A DNA stretch of 64,000 nt from Micromonospora sp. WMMD812. Lineage in GTDB: Bacteria > Actinomycetota > Actinomycetes > Mycobacteriales > Micromonosporaceae. Positions within the stretch are counted from its first letter, which is position 1, and every line of letters starts with the position of its first letter. The notes under the pieces were generated by a model. The model did no database searches. It had not been told where the DNA came from and was given only the letters and a program-made list of their open reading frames with translations. Below are positions 62,043-64,000 of this stretch, in pieces. The translations under genes were made by a program, and so were the position numbers. The DNA lies in assembly GCF_027497215.1 (NCBI RefSeq), contig NZ_CP114904.1, positions 4,610,001-4,674,000 of the forward strand, given 5' to 3'.

Positions 62043-62624
62043 ATGGGGCTGGACAACGTCGCGGTGCACTGGCCGCGGACCGGCCGCTTCTACGACCCGG
62101 TCGCACCGGCCGAGTTCGTCGACTTCGGCGAGATCGTCGACCTGCCGCAGATCTCCGCGCCCACAGCCGCTCTGGCCGAGTTGATCGCCAAGACCGGCAC
62201 GGTCCGGGCGACCGCGTACACCGAACTGGTGGACCTTCTGCTCGGTCTCGAAGGTGTGCTTTACGCCACTGACGCCGCGGCCGAGGACGAGGACCCGGTG
62301 ATCGACCCGGACGGCTGCGCCTGGATCGCCGACGGCATCGAGCGGTTCGTCGCCGGGCACCGCCCGCACGGCGAGGCGGTGACGTTCGACTCGGTCAGCG
62401 CCGTGCTCCGCTCGCTGCTCGGCGACGGACGGCTGGCCGAGCAGCAGCTGCGCTGGCTCGACGCGCGGCTGGACGCGCTGCGCGACGAGAGCGGCGACCC
62501 ACCGCAGTGGGAGTTCACCTGCGCCGAGCTTGGCGTGCTCGCCGCCTTCTACCGGCGCTGCGCGGACCGCGGCTTCGCCGTCTACGCCGAGTCGGAGGCC
62601 CCCCGCCGGGCCACCCAGCAGTAG
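62043..62624 (+). CDS. conserved-type hypothetical protein near gyrB
   Basis: 193 residues from ATG 62043 (AGAGGTGA 5 nt upstream). Acidic soluble protein with GRFYDPVAPAEFVDFGEIVDLPQ, a helical middle and SAVLRSLLGDGRLAEQQLRWLDARLDAL. No family recognised. Divergent from gyrB. Confidence 0.7.
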   Translation: MGLDNVAVHWPRTGRFYDPVAPAEFVDFGEIVDLPQISAPTAALAELIAKTGTVRATAYTELVDLLLGLEGVLYATDAAAEDEDPVIDPDGCAWIADGIERFVAGHRPHGEAVTFDSVSAVLRSLLGDGRLAEQQLRWLDARLDALRDESGDPPQWEFTCAELGVLAAFYRRCADRGFAVYAESEAPRRATQQ

Positions 62625-62655
62625 TCGTCGCGCCGCCCGGCCCTCCGCCGGGTTG

Positions 62656-63123
62656 TCACCCGGCGGTTGCGGTCCCCGCGCGGTTCGCGGCGGCGATGAC
62701 CTGGGTGAGCGCGGCGTGCAGCTGGTGCAACTCCTCGACCGGCAGGCCGAGCCGCGCCACGATCGCCGGCGGGATCTCCTCGGCCCGGCCGCGCAGCGCC
62801 TGGCCGCTGGCGGTCAGCGTGACGGCGAGGCTCCGCTCGTCGGCGGGGTGGCGCTCGCGACGGACGTAGCCGTTGGCTTCCAGGCGCTTGAGCAGGGGCG
62901 ACAGCGTTCCGGGGTCGAGTTGGAGGAGCCGGCTCAGCTCGCGTACGGAGAGCGGCGCGTGCTGCCAGAGAGCCAGCATGACCAGGTACTGCGGGTGGGT
63001 CAGCCCCATGGGCTCCAACAGCGGGCGGTAGACCGCGACGACGCCGCGCGCGGCAACCGAGAGCGCGAAGCACACCTGCTGCTCGAGAGCCAGCGGGTCC
63101 CCGTCGTCGAGCCCGTCACGCAT
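62656..63123 (-). CDS. MarR/OhrR-type regulator
   Basis: 155 residues from ATG 63123 (GAGGAGG upstream). Winged helix with LTHPQYLVMLALWQHAPLSVRELSRLLQLDPGTLSPLLKRLEANGYVRRERHPADERSLAVTLT, and Cys18 in QQVCFALSVAAR, at the position of the OhrR peroxide-sensing Cys. No ohr gene is next to it. A 20-bp perfect palindrome at 63172-63191 is the likely operator. Confidence 0.87.
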   Translation of the reverse strand: MRDGLDDGDPLALEQQVCFALSVAARGVVAVYRPLLEPMGLTHPQYLVMLALWQHAPLSVRELSRLLQLDPGTLSPLLKRLEANGYVRRERHPADERSLAVTLTASGQALRGRAEEIPPAIVARLGLPVEELHQLHAALTQVIAAANRAGTATAG

Positions 63124-63171
63124 CAGTCGACCTCCTCATCGAGTGTTATCGTACCGATGTTTTGTGGTCCA

Positions 63172-63191
63172 ATGATTGGTGCACCAATCAT
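63172..63191. promoter_or_regulatory. 20-bp perfect palindrome, probable MarR/OhrR operator
   Basis: ATGATTGGTGCACCAATCAT, with an overlapping CCAATGATTGG at 63169. Located between the divergent regulator and the 75-codon gene, 48 bp upstream of the regulator start. Confidence 0.75.
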
Positions 63192-63237
63192 CGGTGTGAC
63201 ACGGATGCGGTTTCCCGGAGCGGAGGTCGGAAGGCAC

Positions 63238-63465
63238 ATGAGCGAGGACCCGAAGGAGACTAGGGCCCCGGGCGAGGGTGGCCGGTTCTGGCGGTTCGCC
63301 TACAAGTACCTGGCCGGCCCCGCCGAGGGGGTGCCGAACGCGGTTTACGGAGGCTCCGCCGAGGCCCGCGAGGGGTGGAAGCGTGACCTGGAGAACCGCA
63401 AGCGCTACAGCCGCGAACAGCGGGAACAGAGGCAGGCCGCCCGCGAGGCCCGGCGCCGCGACTGA
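63238..63465 (+). CDS. small basic hypothetical protein
   Basis: 75 residues from ATG 63238 (GGAAGG upstream). Charged and Arg/Glu-rich, with FWRFAYKYLAGPAEGVPNAVYGG and a coiled-coil-like end (ENRKRYSREQREQRQAAREA). Its promoter region contains the MarR/OhrR palindrome, so it is the candidate target. Function unknown. Confidence 0.6.
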   Translation: MSEDPKETRAPGEGGRFWRFAYKYLAGPAEGVPNAVYGGSAEAREGWKRDLENRKRYSREQREQRQAAREARRRD

Positions 63466-63749
63466 TCCCCGGTCCCGCCCGCTGCGCCCGCGCCGACGGC
63501 CGCCGACGTGGCACCACGGTAGATGTCGTTATGCCTCAGCGGCATAAATATGACTCTGCGGCATAACGCTCATCCGACCTACGGGGAGCCGGTCTTCACC
63601 CCCGGCCTGGCCGGCCTCGTCCTCGGCCGCGGGGGTCCCGGTGCGGACTCCGCCCGCCGCACGAACCGGCCCGCCAGACGGGCCGCCGGGGGGAGCCGGG
63701 CCGCCGGAGGGAGCCCGAGTTGGCTCAGGGGGCGTGCTGGGGCGGCCGA
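63466..63749. promoter_or_regulatory. intergenic region with TTATGCC-type repeats
   Basis: An inverted repeat TTATGCC-TCAGC-GGCATAA (63529-63547) is followed by a second, degenerate copy ending GGCATAAC (63560-63567). An operator is possible. The rest is GC-rich with no supported gene. Confidence 0.45.
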
Positions 63750-64000
63750 TCAGCCGTAGGTGTCGCGGGGGCCTCGTCCCCGCACCCGCCGCGGGCCGCG
63801 CGACCACGACGGCGCGGCCGGCCCGTGGATGTGCAGCTTGCGCACGACGTTGTGGCCGACCTCCTGGGCGATCTGCTTCAGCAGCGAGCCGGCGAGCAGC
63901 CGCAGCTGAGTAGCCCAGGCGGTCGAGCGGGCCTCGACGGTCAGCTCGCCGTCCTCCAGCTTCACCGGGCGGCTGTGCTGGGCCACCTCCGGCCCGACCA
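63750..64000 (-). CDS. dciA: DciA (DUF721) family protein, N-terminus cut by window edge
   Basis: The last 83 codons of a minus-strand gene entering from the right edge: [21 protein letters not shown], then [20 protein letters not shown] and an Arg/Pro-rich end [15 protein letters not shown]. This is the DUF721 core. DciA loads or assists the replicative helicase DnaB in bacteria lacking DnaC. Position upstream of gyrB matches the actinobacterial dnaA-dnaN-recF-dciA-gyrB order. Confidence 0.87.
   Translation of the reverse strand, partial: VGPEVAQHSRPVKLEDGELTVEARSTAWATQLRLLAGSLLKQIAQEVGHNVVRKLHIHGPAAPSWSRGPRRVRGRGPRDTYG

Noticed and set aside
63529..63807. Minus-strand ORF overlapping dciA end
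   Set aside because: Pro/Gly/Ala-rich, no ribosome site, and it overlaps the dciA 3' end in another frame.

Overview
The window is very GC-rich DNA from an actinomycete, most likely Micromonosporaceae (Micromonospora or a close relative). The case rests on four things: the order dciA (partial), gyrB, gyrA, DUF3566 gene, tRNA-Ile, DLW-39 gene, tRNA-Ala; the DUF5753/DUF397 gene pair; many GTG starts with 4-bp stop/start overlaps; and a pSAM2-type integrative element. The genus is an inference. The gyrase block is on the minus strand, so the replication origin should lie just beyond the right edge.

Layout, left to right. 1-7.7 kb: a truncated HTH/NB-ARC regulator, then a probable leucine/isovalerate catabolic cluster on the minus strand (acyl-CoA dehydrogenase, carboxyltransferase, HMG-CoA lyase, biotin carboxylase, TetR regulator). 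All three of its larger intergenic gaps carry hairpin-forming palindromes. 7.8-12.6 kb: an Hsp90-family ATPase translationally coupled to a 971-residue repeat protein. 12.7-24 kb: an MFS transporter with a palindrome inserted in frame, VanZ-like protein, FAD monooxygenase with divergent TetR gene, two sigma-factor/propeller-protein modules, rhodanese, SGNH hydrolase and the DUF5753/DUF397 pair. 23.7-31.5 kb: proS, CBS protein, SufE, DsbA-like protein, YbaK-like protein, SDR-like protein, GAP-family protein and an MFS transporter; a parS-like site lies at 27.1 kb. 31.7-40.7 kb: a giant P-type ATPase, CBS protein, phosphotransferase, DinB-like protein and two adjacent frameshifted genes (YCII-like and ltrA).

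40.8-55.55 kb is an actinomycete integrative and conjugative element (AICE) of about 14.7 kb, bounded by 28-bp direct repeats and inserted at the 3' end of tRNA-Ala(UGC). From the integrase end it carries integrase, excisionase, a RepSA-like rolling-circle initiator, a run of small overlapping transfer/maintenance genes, an FtsK-like translocase with a separate membrane partner, and a GntR regulator with palindromic operators. Its cargo is a GT2 glycosyltransferase and an apparent single-chain restriction-modification enzyme of lower GC.

55.5-64 kb is the origin-proximal core: tRNA-Ala, DLW-39 protein, tRNA-Ile, DUF3566 protein, gyrA, gyrB, a hypothetical gene, an OhrR/MarR-type regulator with a 20-bp perfect palindrome, and the 3' part of dciA. 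The 130-bp gyrB-gyrA gap holds four DnaA-box-like nonamers.

The observations most worth following are the DnaA-box cluster, the parS-like site, the dispersed palindrome family (including the in-frame insertion), the AICE with its R-M fusion, and the Hsp90/repeat-protein pair. No CRISPR array, rRNA or insertion sequence was seen.
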